Of a DNA stretch of 14,087 nt, positions 1 to 7,600 are shown piece by piece. The stretch spans positions 1-14,087 of the forward strand of contig DATFXR010000584.1 of the NCBI GenBank assembly GCA_035315685.1, written 5' to 3'. Position numbers and translations under genes: made by a program. Position 1 is the stretch's first letter; every line of letters starts with the position of its first letter. Source of the stretch: QHWK01 sp035315685 (GTDB lineage: Bacteria; Acidobacteriota; Vicinamibacteria; Vicinamibacterales; CAVVIG01). The notes below the pieces were generated by a model, which was not told the origin of the DNA, ran no database searches, and worked only from the letters and a program-made list of their open reading frames with translations.

Positions 1-1
1 C

Positions 2-634
2 CTGTCCAGGCGCGCGCTCACGGACACCGTCCGCGGCGTCTACCTGCCGTACTGGACCTTCGACGCCCAGGTGCACGCGAGCTGGACGGCGGACTCCGGC
101 CGCTACTACTACGTCACGGTCAACGGCAAACGTGAGCAGCGCGTCGAATGGTCGCCGGCCGCTGGCGAGCTCGATCACTTCTTCGACGACGAGCTCGTCG
201 CCGCGTCCACCGGCGTCGCCGCCGGGCTGTTGCGCCGTCTCGAGCCATTTCCCACCAGTCAGTTGATTCCGTACGATCCCGGTTATCTCGCCGGATGGAC
301 CGTCGAGCGCTATCAGATCGATCTGGTCAACGCCGCGACGCGTTCGCGCGCGATCATGGAAGGCAAGATCCGGCAGCTGTGCTCGGCGGAGGTCCCCGGC
401 GACACCCAGCGCAACCTCCAGGTCCAGTCGACATTCTCGGATCAGAAGTTCAAGCACATCCTCGTGCCGGTGTGGCTGCTCACCTACACCTACGGCGCCA
501 AGGTCTATCAGGTGGCGACCAACGGCGTCACCGGCAGTATCGCGGGCGGTCGGCCGTGGAGCTGGATCAAGATCGTCCTGTTGATCATCGTGGTGATCAT
601 CGCGCTCATCGTGTTCCAGTCTTCGAAGCACTGA
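2..634 (+). CDS. Membrane-anchored zinc-ribbon-type protein, C-terminal part
   Basis: The reading frame is open from base 2, so the true start and any N-terminal zinc ribbon lie off the left edge; 210 residues are visible. The first visible residues contain 'YLPYWTFDAQ', followed by an aromatic stretch 'GRYYYVTVNG' and later 'KHILVPVWLLTYTYGAKVYQ'. I associate this pattern with zinc-ribbon membrane proteins often misnamed as PriA-like helicases. The C-terminus has one clear transmembrane helix at about visible residues 186-206 (Ile/Val/Leu-rich, preceded by 'GRPWSWIK') and a short SSKH tail, so the protein is membrane-anchored near its C-terminus. No helicase motif is visible. The internal GTG at 71 is not a likely start because the conserved segment begins before it. 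The molecular role is unknown. The gene is convergent with the xanthine dehydrogenase gene to its right. Confidence 0.7.
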   Translation: MSRRALTDTVRGVYLPYWTFDAQVHASWTADSGRYYYVTVNGKREQRVEWSPAAGELDHFFDDELVAASTGVAAGLLRRLEPFPTSQLIPYDPGYLAGWTVERYQIDLVNAATRSRAIMEGKIRQLCSAEVPGDTQRNLQVQSTFSDQKFKHILVPVWLLTYTYGAKVYQVATNGVTGSIAGGRPWSWIKIVLLIIVVIIALIVFQSSKH

Positions 635-681
635 CGCGCCTCGCCAGGTCCACACCGGAAGGCATCGTCAGGTTACGAGCC

Positions 682-751
682 GCCACGAAGGCACGAAGAC
701 ACGAAGGACGGCCTTGTACTAGAACCCTTCGTGATTTCGTGTCTTCGTGGC
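682..751. repeat. Large imperfect palindrome built from a 9-bp unit, in a convergent intergenic gap
   Basis: Arms 682-707 and 726-751 are 26 bp each and match at 23 of 26 positions as inverted complements, around an 18-bp loop (708-725). Each arm is itself repetitive: the unit 'cacgaag' recurs every 9 bp ('gccacgaaggcacgaagac' at the start of the left arm). The hairpin sits between the ends of two convergent genes. It could stop transcription from both sides, but no T-run follows. The 'ccacgaagacacgaag' core resembles a dispersed palindromic repeat I recall from GC-rich environmental genomes; that recollection is unverified. The remaining bases of the 635-824 gap hold no gene that I can support. 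Confidence 0.75.
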
Positions 752-802
752 AACCTCGGTGCGCCGCGATGCGCCGGCGCGGAGGCCTCGTTCACGCCAC
801 GC

Positions 803-820
803 CACGGTGTCAGCGCCGTG
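803..820 (-). terminator. Short hairpin just past the xanthine dehydrogenase stop codon
   Basis: Arms 803-809 and 814-820 form a 7-bp stem with one G-T wobble and a 4-base loop, five bases downstream of the stop codon of the minus-strand gene ending at 825. There is no T-tract, so intrinsic termination is only a possibility. Confidence 0.3.
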
Positions 821-824
821 CCGG

Positions 825-3272
825 TCAGGTGTACGACCGCAGCACGTCGTGCGCTCGATGGCCGGCTTCGAGAGACGCCAGAATCACGTCCGGCGTGACC
901 GGCGTGCGTCGGAACACATCGTCGCCCACGGCGTCGACGATGGCGGCGAGAATCGCGCCGACGCCGGCGCCGACCGGCGGTTCACCGACGCCACGCGCGC
1001 CGACCGGCGTTTCCGGGTCGGCCTTGTCGAGTGCCGCCTGGCGCATCCCGTCGGCCGGGACGTCGAGGATGGTGAGCGGCTTCGTGTGATGGAAGCGCAA
1101 CGCCAGCGGCATCCCGTACTGCCTGTCGTATACCGTTCGCTGCGTGAGCGCGTGGCCAATCCCGAGGCAGCTGCCGCCGAGAATCTGCCCGCCGAGGCTG
1201 CGGGGGTTCATGACGGTGCCGACATCGGCCACGGCCGCGTACTCGACCAGCCTCACCGATCCCGTTTCGACGTCGACTTCGACCTCGGCGAAACCGACGA
1301 CGTACGAGTGCGTCTCGCCGTCGTGGGAGTAGGTGTCCTTGGCCACGCCCATGAGCCCCTGGCCCGCGAGTGCGGCAGCCGAGGCACGCGTCGTCGCGTG
1401 AATGTTCGACGGCAGGTCGTGGCCGTCGTATGCGCCGCCACGCTGCATGGCGCGCTGCGCCGCCTGCTCGAAAGTGAGGTAGCGGGAGCGATCGCCGCTG
1501 CGATAGACCCGCGCCTCTTCGACGCGGTAGTCGTCCGGGCGGCCGCCGAGATCTGCGGCGGCGATCTGCAGGAGCTTCTGTCTGGCGTCGGTTGCGGCCG
1601 CGTGGTTGGCGCGCGACATCGCGTGCATGGTCTGACTGCCGTCGGAGGTGCACGTCCACGGCAGGTTCCGGCTGGTGTTGCCCCAGACAACCTCGACGCG
1701 GTCCCATGGCACATCGAGCACTTCCGCGGCGACGCGTGCTGTGTCGATCACCGAGTGGGTGCCGAGGTTGCCAATGCCTGACTGCACGTAGAGCCTGCCG
1801 TCGGGCCGAATCAGCAGCAAGCCGTCGTAGCCGATCGAGTAGCCGCCGATGAACGGACTGACCGAGATGCCGATGCCGCGCACCTTCGAGCCGTCGCGCG
1901 TGCCGCGCCGCGCCGTGCGCTCATCCCACTTGAAGAGTTCGGCGCCGCGCTCGATGGCCTCAACGACGAACGCGCTCGTGACGTGGCTGCGTGTGCCATC
2001 CTTGCCCGGAGGTCCCAACAGCGCCTTGCCAGCAGGCGCGTTCACGCGATGGAGCACCACCGGATCGATGCCGAGCCGCCGCGCCGCCTTGGCGAGGATC
2101 GGCTCCATGATCGCGTTCTGCTGCATCCCGCCCGGCGCTCGCTGCGACGTCGGCGGCGGCGTGTTCGTCAGAACCGACAGCCCGCGGAAGCGCATCGCCA
2201 TCGGCTGATACGCCAGCGAGCACATCACCGGCGCCGCTTCGAGATCGTACTGGTCCTCGTAGGGTCCGGCGTCCTGCAGGACGAACATGTCCACGGCCGT
2301 GACGCGGCCGTCCTTACGCAGGCCGATCCGGACTCGCGCCAGCAGCGACGGTCGGCAGCGGCCGATGAAGTGCTCCTCTTCGCGGCTGATGCGCATCATC
2401 ACCGGCGCGCCAGCTTTTCTGGCGAGGAGCGCAGGAACGGCCAGCGTGTGGGTGCCTGGAATCTTGCTGCCGAAGCCGCCGCCGGTGTATTCGCTGATCA
2501 CGACGACCCGGTCCGCGTCGATGCCGACCCAGCGCGCCACCGATTCGACGGTCTGCACCACACTTTGCGTGGAGCAGTGGACGTACAGTCGCCCGCTCTG
2601 CCAGTAGGCCATCGCCGTGCGCGTCTCGAGCGGCTGATGGCTCGTCGACTGTGTGTGGAACGTTTCGTCGAGCACGAGATCGGCCTGCCGGAAGCCGGCG
2701 TCCAGATCGCCGTACGCCCACTGCGTCCCGGGCTCCCCCATCGGCAGCGCGCCATCCGGCGCTCCGGCGAAGTCCTGTGCGGTCCACTTCAGAGTGGTCA
2801 GCTTGCCGCCGACGAAGGCGTTCCCCTCGCGCCGCGCATTTGGCCCGTTCGGACGCAAGCTGTCCAGCGGATCGACGAGGAAGGGCAGCGGCTCCAAGTC
2901 GAGCTCGATCCGATCGACAGCTTCCGCCGCGACGTGTTCATCGACGGCGGCGACTGCCAGGATCGGCTCCCCCTTGTAGACCGGCTCCTTCGTGAGCGCC
3001 GCCTCTGGCGCCAGCGGCCCCGCTGGTGCACCGGCCTCGCGGCGCGGCGCCGGCAGATCGTCGGCGGTCAGGATGGCCCTGACCCCCGGCATCGACAGCG
3101 CCGCGCGGGCGTCGATGCGGCGCACGCGACAGTGCGGCATGGGGCTCAACAGCAGCTTGCAGAAGAGCATGCCGTCGACCCGATAGTCTTCGGCGTACTT
3201 CGCGCGGCCCGTCACCTTGGCAACGAGATCCGGGGGAGTGTAATTGCGACCCAGCAGCTTGTAGCCGGACAT
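825..3272 (-). CDS. Xanthine dehydrogenase family protein, molybdopterin-binding subunit
   Basis: An 815-residue large subunit of the molybdenum hydroxylase superfamily, which uses a molybdopterin cofactor to hydroxylate aldehydes or N-heterocycles. The N-terminal aldehyde-oxidase 'hammerhead' region spans about residues 15-130 ('VTGRAKYAEDY' at 20-30). Two cofactor-binding regions follow, with 'GGGFGSK' at 264-270, 'QRAPGG' at 377-382 and, near the C-terminus, 'GVGEPP' at 761-766. Its E764 matches the family's catalytic glutamate. I chose ATG at 3272 because GAGGAGAG lies 5 bases upstream (3278-3285); a GTG at 3287 falls inside that ribosome site. No iron-sulfur or FAD partner subunit is adjacent: the gene is convergent with its right-hand neighbour in transcription and preceded by a decayed gene. 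It has no obvious Tat or Sec signal at this start. Substrate cannot be read from the sequence. Its first 55 bases and its leader are duplicated at 4475-4584. Confidence 0.92.
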   Translation of the reverse strand: MSGYKLLGRNYTPPDLVAKVTGRAKYAEDYRVDGMLFCKLLLSPMPHCRVRRIDARAALSMPGVRAILTADDLPAPRREAGAPAGPLAPEAALTKEPVYKGEPILAVAAVDEHVAAEAVDRIELDLEPLPFLVDPLDSLRPNGPNARREGNAFVGGKLTTLKWTAQDFAGAPDGALPMGEPGTQWAYGDLDAGFRQADLVLDETFHTQSTSHQPLETRTAMAYWQSGRLYVHCSTQSVVQTVESVARWVGIDADRVVVISEYTGGGFGSKIPGTHTLAVPALLARKAGAPVMMRISREEEHFIGRCRPSLLARVRIGLRKDGRVTAVDMFVLQDAGPYEDQYDLEAAPVMCSLAYQPMAMRFRGLSVLTNTPPPTSQRAPGGMQQNAIMEPILAKAARRLGIDPVVLHRVNAPAGKALLGPPGKDGTRSHVTSAFVVEAIERGAELFKWDERTARRGTRDGSKVRGIGISVSPFIGGYSIGYDGLLLIRPDGRLYVQSGIGNLGTHSVIDTARVAAEVLDVPWDRVEVVWGNTSRNLPWTCTSDGSQTMHAMSRANHAAATDARQKLLQIAAADLGGRPDDYRVEEARVYRSGDRSRYLTFEQAAQRAMQRGGAYDGHDLPSNIHATTRASAAALAGQGLMGVAKDTYSHDGETHSYVVGFAEVEVDVETGSVRLVEYAAVADVGTVMNPRSLGGQILGGSCLGIGHALTQRTVYDRQYGMPLALRFHHTKPLTILDVPADGMRQAALDKADPETPVGARGVGEPPVGAGVGAILAAIVDAVGDDVFRRTPVTPDVILASLEAGHRAHDVLRSYT

Positions 3273-3326
3273 CGGCGCTCTCCTCACCGAAGACGACCGT
3301 TACCGTGGCAGCCTGCACGATACGCG
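3217..3326 (-). repeat. Intact copy of a duplicated gene-start segment (copy A)
   Basis: This segment covers the first 55 or so bases of the xanthine dehydrogenase gene, its ribosome site and about 54 bases of leader. It aligns without gaps to 4475-4584 at an offset of 1258 bases, with about 15 mismatches in 110 bases by hand count. The leader contains a weak stem (3302-3306 with 3327-3331) that has a counterpart in the other copy. Confidence 0.85.
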
Positions 3327-3360
3327 GCGGTTCGACAGATGGAGTTCCCCGCTCGCGTGC

Positions 3361-3681
3361 CTACGGCTTGTCGGTCGTGCGGCGCACGGCCTTCATGTCG
3401 TCGCCGAAATCATCCATCCGCTGTTTGTACAGCGCATCCGCCGACGGCTCGATTTCCTGGGGCTTGAGATCGGCGACGATGTTGCCGCCGTACGCGCCCA
3501 GGATCGAACCGCCAGAGCCCCGACAGATCGGGCTTGCCGTCAGGCATGCGTGCGCCGGCGCCGCGAGATTCGGCGACCCGTCCGCGTTGCGCGGCAGGCC
3601 CACGGTCGGCTGCTTCAACCATTGCGCCTCTGCGACGACGCTCATCAACGACGCGATGACGACGAGCGCGGCTTGCTTCAT
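3361..3681 (-). pseudogene. Broken, truncated gene for a small secreted protein of the 'PDGKPDLSG.W' type
   Basis: From ATG 3681 the frame encodes 106 residues: a Sec signal peptide (residues 1-19, 'MKQAALVVIASLMSVVAEAQ'), then 'WLKQPTVGLPRNADGSPNLAAPA'-like sequence. The following family motif 'MPDGKPDLSGLWRFDPG' is encoded in another frame (about 3555-3500), after which the first frame resumes with 'YGGNIVADLKPQEIEPSADA'. This implies two nearly compensating single-base indels about 50 bases apart. The protein then ends at 'MKAVRRTTDKP', whereas members I recall continue for well over 100 more residues. I therefore read it as a decayed remnant. No good ribosome site precedes the ATG; an in-frame codon at 3777 is not credible because it would precede the signal peptide and overlap the vapC end. 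Function of the family is unknown to me. Sequencing error could mimic the frameshifts but not the truncation. Confidence 0.7.
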
Positions 3682-3717
3682 AGCGGCACGAGTATACAGC
3701 CGGAAATCGCGGACGCC

Positions 3718-3769
3718 GAGTGACATGGCCCGTCGACAGCCACTTCGGGCCGTCGACCATGGGTCACTC
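3718..3769 (-). terminator. Long imperfect hairpin overlapping the vapC stop codon
   Basis: Outer arms 'gagtgac' (3718-3724) and 'gtcactc' (3763-3769) pair perfectly. Inside them 'atg' (3725-3727) pairs with 'cat' (3758-3760), and two copies of the self-complementary 'gtcgac' (3732-3737, 3752-3757) pair with each other, leaving bulges and a 14-base loop. The right arm contains the vapC stop codon. It may end the vapBC transcript or shield its 3' end; there is no T-tract. Confidence 0.4.
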
Positions 3770-4135
3770 GTACCCAATCCCCAGCTCTGTTGCGACGGTC
3801 GCGAGCGGTGAGTCGGTCGTCCACAGTTTCAAACGCCCGACGAGGGCGGACGCTAGTAAATGCGCGTCCGTCCAGCCGATCCCTCGGCCGTTTAGCTTGC
3901 GGTGGCGCACGAACGCGACGACCTCCGCGTGGGCCACGAGCGGCGCCTGTTCCATGCGCTCATAGTTCGCGAGAAGCGACTTGCGCCCACCCTCGTCTCC
4001 GGCGAGCAGCTCTCCGTAAACGAAGTCGTGGCCGTTGACTTCATCCCGGATCAGGAGCCTGTCGAGTTCGGTCGCATACGGCGCGCGGTTCGCCAGGAAC
4101 CGGATCCACACGGACGTGTCGACCAGAACGCTCAT
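3764..4135 (-). CDS. vapC: VapC-type PIN-domain ribonuclease toxin
   Basis: A 123-residue PIN-domain protein, the usual VapC length. The acidic metal-binding residues are where expected: D6 in 'VLVDTSVWI', E42 in 'GELLAG', D90 in 'GWTDAHLLASA' and D108 in 'LWTTDSPL'. VapC toxins are magnesium-dependent ribonucleases that cut tRNA or rRNA and are blocked by binding of the VapB C-terminus. The start ATG at 4135 overlaps the vapB stop as ATGA and has no ribosome site of its own, so translation is probably coupled to vapB. All catalytic residues are present, so it looks functional. The RNA target cannot be predicted from sequence. Confidence 0.92.
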   Translation of the reverse strand: MSVLVDTSVWIRFLANRAPYATELDRLLIRDEVNGHDFVYGELLAGDEGGRKSLLANYERMEQAPLVAHAEVVAFVRHRKLNGRGIGWTDAHLLASALVGRLKLWTTDSPLATVATELGIGYE

Positions 4136-4350
4136 GCGGCGGAATGTTTAACCGACGAGGCGCGTTCACGGCGCCGGGGCGTGTCGTGTAGGTTTGGCTC
4201 GGATCCGCGGAGAGCCCGGAGCCGCTCGTACGCACCGCGGCGAACCAGCGCCTCGAGACCGAGACGGACCGTCTCGGTGTCTGTCTTGGCGCCCGCAGCT
4301 GACTTGGCATTGCGCAAAAGCCGCTCGTCGATGTGCAGGGTCTTCTTCAT
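4132..4350 (-). CDS. vapB: VapB-type antitoxin
   Basis: A 72-residue protein whose N-terminal half ('MKKTLHIDERLLRNAKSAAG' followed by 'TDTETVRLGLEALVRR') has the strand-helix-helix pattern of ribbon-helix-helix VapB antitoxins. This part is expected to dimerise and bind DNA. The C-terminal 25-30 residues are charged and likely disordered, as is normal for the toxin-neutralising tail. It directly precedes vapC with an ATGA overlap. There is no Shine-Dalgarno sequence before ATG 4350. A CACAAT hexamer ends 7 bases upstream, which would suit a leaderless transcript. A palindrome at 4363-4378 is a likely self-regulation site. Confidence 0.88.
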   Translation of the reverse strand: MKKTLHIDERLLRNAKSAAGAKTDTETVRLGLEALVRRGAYERLRALRGSEPNLHDTPRRRERASSVKHSAA

Positions 4351-4352
4351 AC

Positions 4353-4386
4353 AGCCGATTGTGCCATATATGTATGGCTTACGGCT
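4353..4386 (-). promoter_or_regulatory. Candidate vapBC promoter and autoregulatory operator
   Basis: A perfect 6-bp inverted repeat, 'gccata' (4363-4368) and 'tatggc' (4373-4378), flanks 'tatg'. An outer pair, 'agccg' (4353-4357) and 'cggct' (4382-4386), encloses it. This is an AT-rich island in GC-rich DNA immediately upstream of vapB, where VapBC complexes usually bind. On the minus strand CACAAT (4363-4358) matches four of six bases of a -10 hexamer and lies 7 bases from the start codon. No convincing -35 box was found. Confidence 0.55.
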
Positions 4387-4395
4387 CTCGCGCCT

Positions 4396-4530
4396 TCATC
4401 GACGAAAGGCTGGACGGCCTTGCCAAGCGCCGTCCAGCCGATTGAAAGGTGTCAGGGACCACGGCTGAAAACAGTTGGCAACGAGATCCGGAGTCGTGTA
4501 GTCGCGACCCGGCAGCTCGTAGCCGGACAT
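4396..4530 (-). pseudogene. Relic of the start of a second xanthine dehydrogenase large-subunit gene
   Basis: From ATG 4530 the frame reads 'MSGYELPGRDYTTPDLVAN', closely matching 'MSGYKLLGRNYTPPDLVAK' at the start of the intact gene at 3272. Its ribosome site GAGGAGAA (4543-4536) is also preserved. Similarity stops abruptly at 4475; the frame then runs through unrelated sequence and ends at TGA 4396, giving only 44 codons against 815. No other part of the xanthine dehydrogenase gene is found nearby. It is a truncated duplicate or the remaining end of a once-complete paralogue. Because start and ribosome site survive, it might still be translated into a short peptide, but I have no evidence that this matters. 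Confidence 0.75.
4408..4439. repeat. Perfect 11-bp hairpin between vapB and the gene relic
   Basis: 'ggctggacggc' (4408-4418) is perfectly inverted at 4429-4439 around a 10-base loop. On the minus strand it is followed by 'tttcgtcg', a very short T-run, so it may act as a terminator insulating vapBC from upstream transcription. It lies in the stretch that replaced the lost part of the xanthine dehydrogenase relic. Confidence 0.6.
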
Positions 4531-4584
4531 CGGCGTTCTCCTCACCGAAGACGACAATCACCGGTGCGGCGTGCACGATACGCC
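4475..4584 (-). repeat. Duplicated gene-start segment (copy B)
   Basis: This is the counterpart of 3217-3326, about 86% identical over 110 ungapped bases by hand alignment, same orientation. It includes about 55 coding bases, the ribosome site and about 54 leader bases. It begins 18 bases after the stop codon of the Ig-like protein gene (minus-strand order). In both copies a minus-strand gene ends just upstream of the homology. Confidence 0.85.
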
Positions 4585-4601
4585 GGTCACGTGGGATCGT
4601 C

Positions 4602-7600
4602 TCAGTCCATGATCGTGATCTGCTGACTCACGGTCCGCACGGTCGCGCCGCTGGCGTCACGCAGCGTCATCGTCACGGTTGCCGTTCCGGCGTTGTCGGC
4701 GCGCATCTGCCACGCGACACTCTGACTCCCGCCAGGCGCGACCGACGGCACCGACTGCGTCGTCGACGACGGATTCTGCAGCCGCATCGAATTCGACGGC
4801 GTGAAGCTGACGCGCACCGAGTAACCGCTCGCGGCGGAAGCGCCATTGTTCGTCACCGTCGCTGTCGCGGTGAAGTTCTGGCCGCGACGGACACTTGCCG
4901 GGACGATGCTCATCGTGAGCGCCGGCGCCGTCACCGTGCCGTTGTTGACCGTGACGCTCACCGGCGCCGACGTCGTTGAATTGTTCGCGGCGTCGAACGC
5001 GCGCACGGTCAGCGAATGGGTACCGTTCGCGGCGCCGGTGGTGTTCCACGACGCCGAGTACGGCGACGTCGTGTCGCTCGAGATCACCGTCCCATCGACG
5101 AGGAAGTCGACGCGCGTGACGCCGACGTTGTCGCTCGCATTCGCCTGAATGCTGACCGTGCCGCTCACAGTCGCGCCCGCCGCGGGACTGGCGATCGATG
5201 CCGTCGGCGGCGTGGTATCGGGGGCGGTTACCGGGAGGAGCGTCAACGTCGCCAATTGGCTGCCATTGCCGAACGTGGCCGTCACGCTGATCGTGGTTTT
5301 CGCGGGTACCGTCGACGTCGTGATCGTGAAGTTCGCAGACGTCTGACCCGCAGGCACGGTGACGATCGGCGGCGCCTGCGCGCTCGTGCTGCTCGTCGCC
5401 ATCGTGATCGATGCGCCGCCGGACGGTGCCGGTCCAGTCAGCGTCACCGTCGCCGGCACACTGCTGCCGCCGGTCGCGGTCGCGCTGGTGACGCCGGCCA
5501 GCGTCAGCGACGCGAGCTGCGGTCCGGCATTCGGATTCGGGGCGATGTCCAGAAACGCCTGCTTCGTGCTCGCGCCCGAACTGCCGGTGATGGTGGCCGA
5601 CGTGAAGCTGCTGACGGCGCTCGTGCCGACGGTGAACGTCGTCGCGCTGTTGCCCGCCGCGATGGTCACACTCGCCGGCACTTGCGCCGCCGGGTTGCTG
5701 CTCGATAGCGAAATCGTCGCGCCGCCGACTGGCGCTGGCGTCACGAGTCCGACGGTGCCGAGCACGGAACCGCCGGCGGTCGTCGACGTCGGATTTATGC
5801 CAAACGCGAACAGCGATGGAATCGCCGGCACGTCGGGATCGATGCGAAGGACGGCCGCGTGCAGCCCGCTGTCACTGCTGCCGTACGACGCCTGGATCAT
5901 CACCCACCGGCTGAAGTTCGCATCGGCCGTCGTGACAGTGAATGACCCGCTCTGACTGCCGGCTGGCACGTTGACGAATTGCGTGCCGCTGCTGCTGCCG
6001 GTGACCTGGACCGACGCGCCGCCGGCTGGCGCCGGACCGGTCAGCGTGACCGTGCCCGTCGCCGACGTGCCGCCGACCGCGCTTGGCGACGTCAACGTCA
6101 CCGTCGAGAGACTCGGTGCCGGCGCCGCAGAGCCGGCCGGCCTGATCGTGAGCCGTGCCTGCGGCGCGTGATAGCCGTCGTTCGCCGTGCCGACGTCGAA
6201 CACGACCGGCACCGCCGCGGCAACCGTCGCCGTCGGGATCGAGAAACTCGCCGCCGTTTGTCCTTCCGGGACGACGACGTGCGCAGGGGGTTGCGCGAGC
6301 GACGTGTCGCTGCTGACAATCGTCACGTCGATGCCGCCGGCCGGCGCCGGACGCTGCAGCGCGATCGTGCCGGTGACGGCGCTCCCGCCGGCGACGCTGT
6401 CCGTGCTCAGCGACATGCTGAAGAGCAGCTGCACCATGCCGAACGACGTCATCTGCATGCCCGTCCCGTAGTCGGCGCGGAGGGTGCCGGTGATGCCGAC
6501 GCCCACCGGAACGGTCGTGATCGGGGAGACCGTGGCGTCGGTGGACCCCGCGGGAATCGTCACGAACGCCGGCACCTCCACGCCTGGCAAGTCGGAGATG
6601 ATCCGCACCGTCGCACCGCCTACCGGCGCCGGACCGTTCAAGGTCACGCGCGCCTGCGTCGACGCGCCGCCTTCGACGGTCCCAGGTTCAGGAACGATCC
6701 ACAGCAGGTCGAGGCCTGGCGGCGTCGCCGGCGACGCGACGACGCGGAAGCTCCCGCTCGCCGACCACGGCCCGAAGACCGCCCCGTGCCGCGCGCGCAC
6801 GCGCCAGAAATAGGTGCCCGGCGGGAGCGGCACGTCGTGCGCCACCACGTAGTCCGATCGGCTGACGCCTTGCACGAGCAGGACCCCGAACGAGCCGGCA
6901 AAATTCGGATCGGTGTCGACGTCGAGGTCGTACGCCGAGACCTGTGGATTCGGCGTGTCCGTCCAGTCGAACATGAACGGGACCGACACTGTCGCACCAC
7001 CGACGGGCGACTGCACCGTCGGCGCCGCGGCCACCGGCGCGGTGTTGACGATCTTGACGTTCAGGGTTGCCGACGGCAGTCCGCGCACGTTGTCGACCGA
7101 CACCGCCCGCACGCGGTAGTAGACGTTCGGGATTTCGTTGCCCCAGCCGGCGTGGAACTTCGTCCCGAACTGCATCGGGTCCAGCGTCAGCGTCTGCGGC
7201 GCCGAGAAGCTCGGCTCGTCGTCGGCCTCGAGCAGGTAGTACTGGGCGTTGGGCACCGCCGTCCACGTGATGTCGAAGTTTTCCAGCGCGTGGAACTGCG
7301 ACAGGTTGGCCGGCGCGGTGAAGCTTGGCGTGCCCGGTGCCGGTCCGAGTCCCGTGATCGTCAGCGTCCGCACCGCCGACCACGGCGAGTCGATCGATCC
7401 GATCGCGCCGCCGACGATCTGCGTCGCTTTCACGCGCCAGAAGTACGTGCCGTTGGGCAGACCGCTCAGCCGCGCAAACGTCGGAATGGGATCGCCGTTG
7501 CGCACGTCGGTGAATCCGTCGGCGATGACGACGGTGAAGGCGCTCGTGGTGCCGACCTGCCAGGAGTAGCTGCCGATCGGCCCACCGGGATCGGACACCG

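Noticed and set aside
682..751. Short 9-bp periodic repeat considered as a CRISPR-like array
   Set aside because: Units are too short, there are no spacers, and the two halves are inverted rather than direct.
1983..3467. A 494-residue plus-strand frame opposite the xanthine dehydrogenase gene
   Set aside because: It is Arg/His-rich and has no recognisable motif. The minus-strand frame carries the full set of family motifs.
3764..4600. vapBC plus flanking repeats as a composite mobile element
   Set aside because: No transposase, integrase, terminal inverted repeats or target duplication could be identified. The flanking similarity is a gene-start duplication.
5400..6660. Regularly spaced GC-rich repeats that could suggest a CRISPR or satellite array
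   Set aside because: They fall about 300 bases apart, vary in sequence and encode the 'PAPxGGA' motif in frame, so they reflect protein modules.
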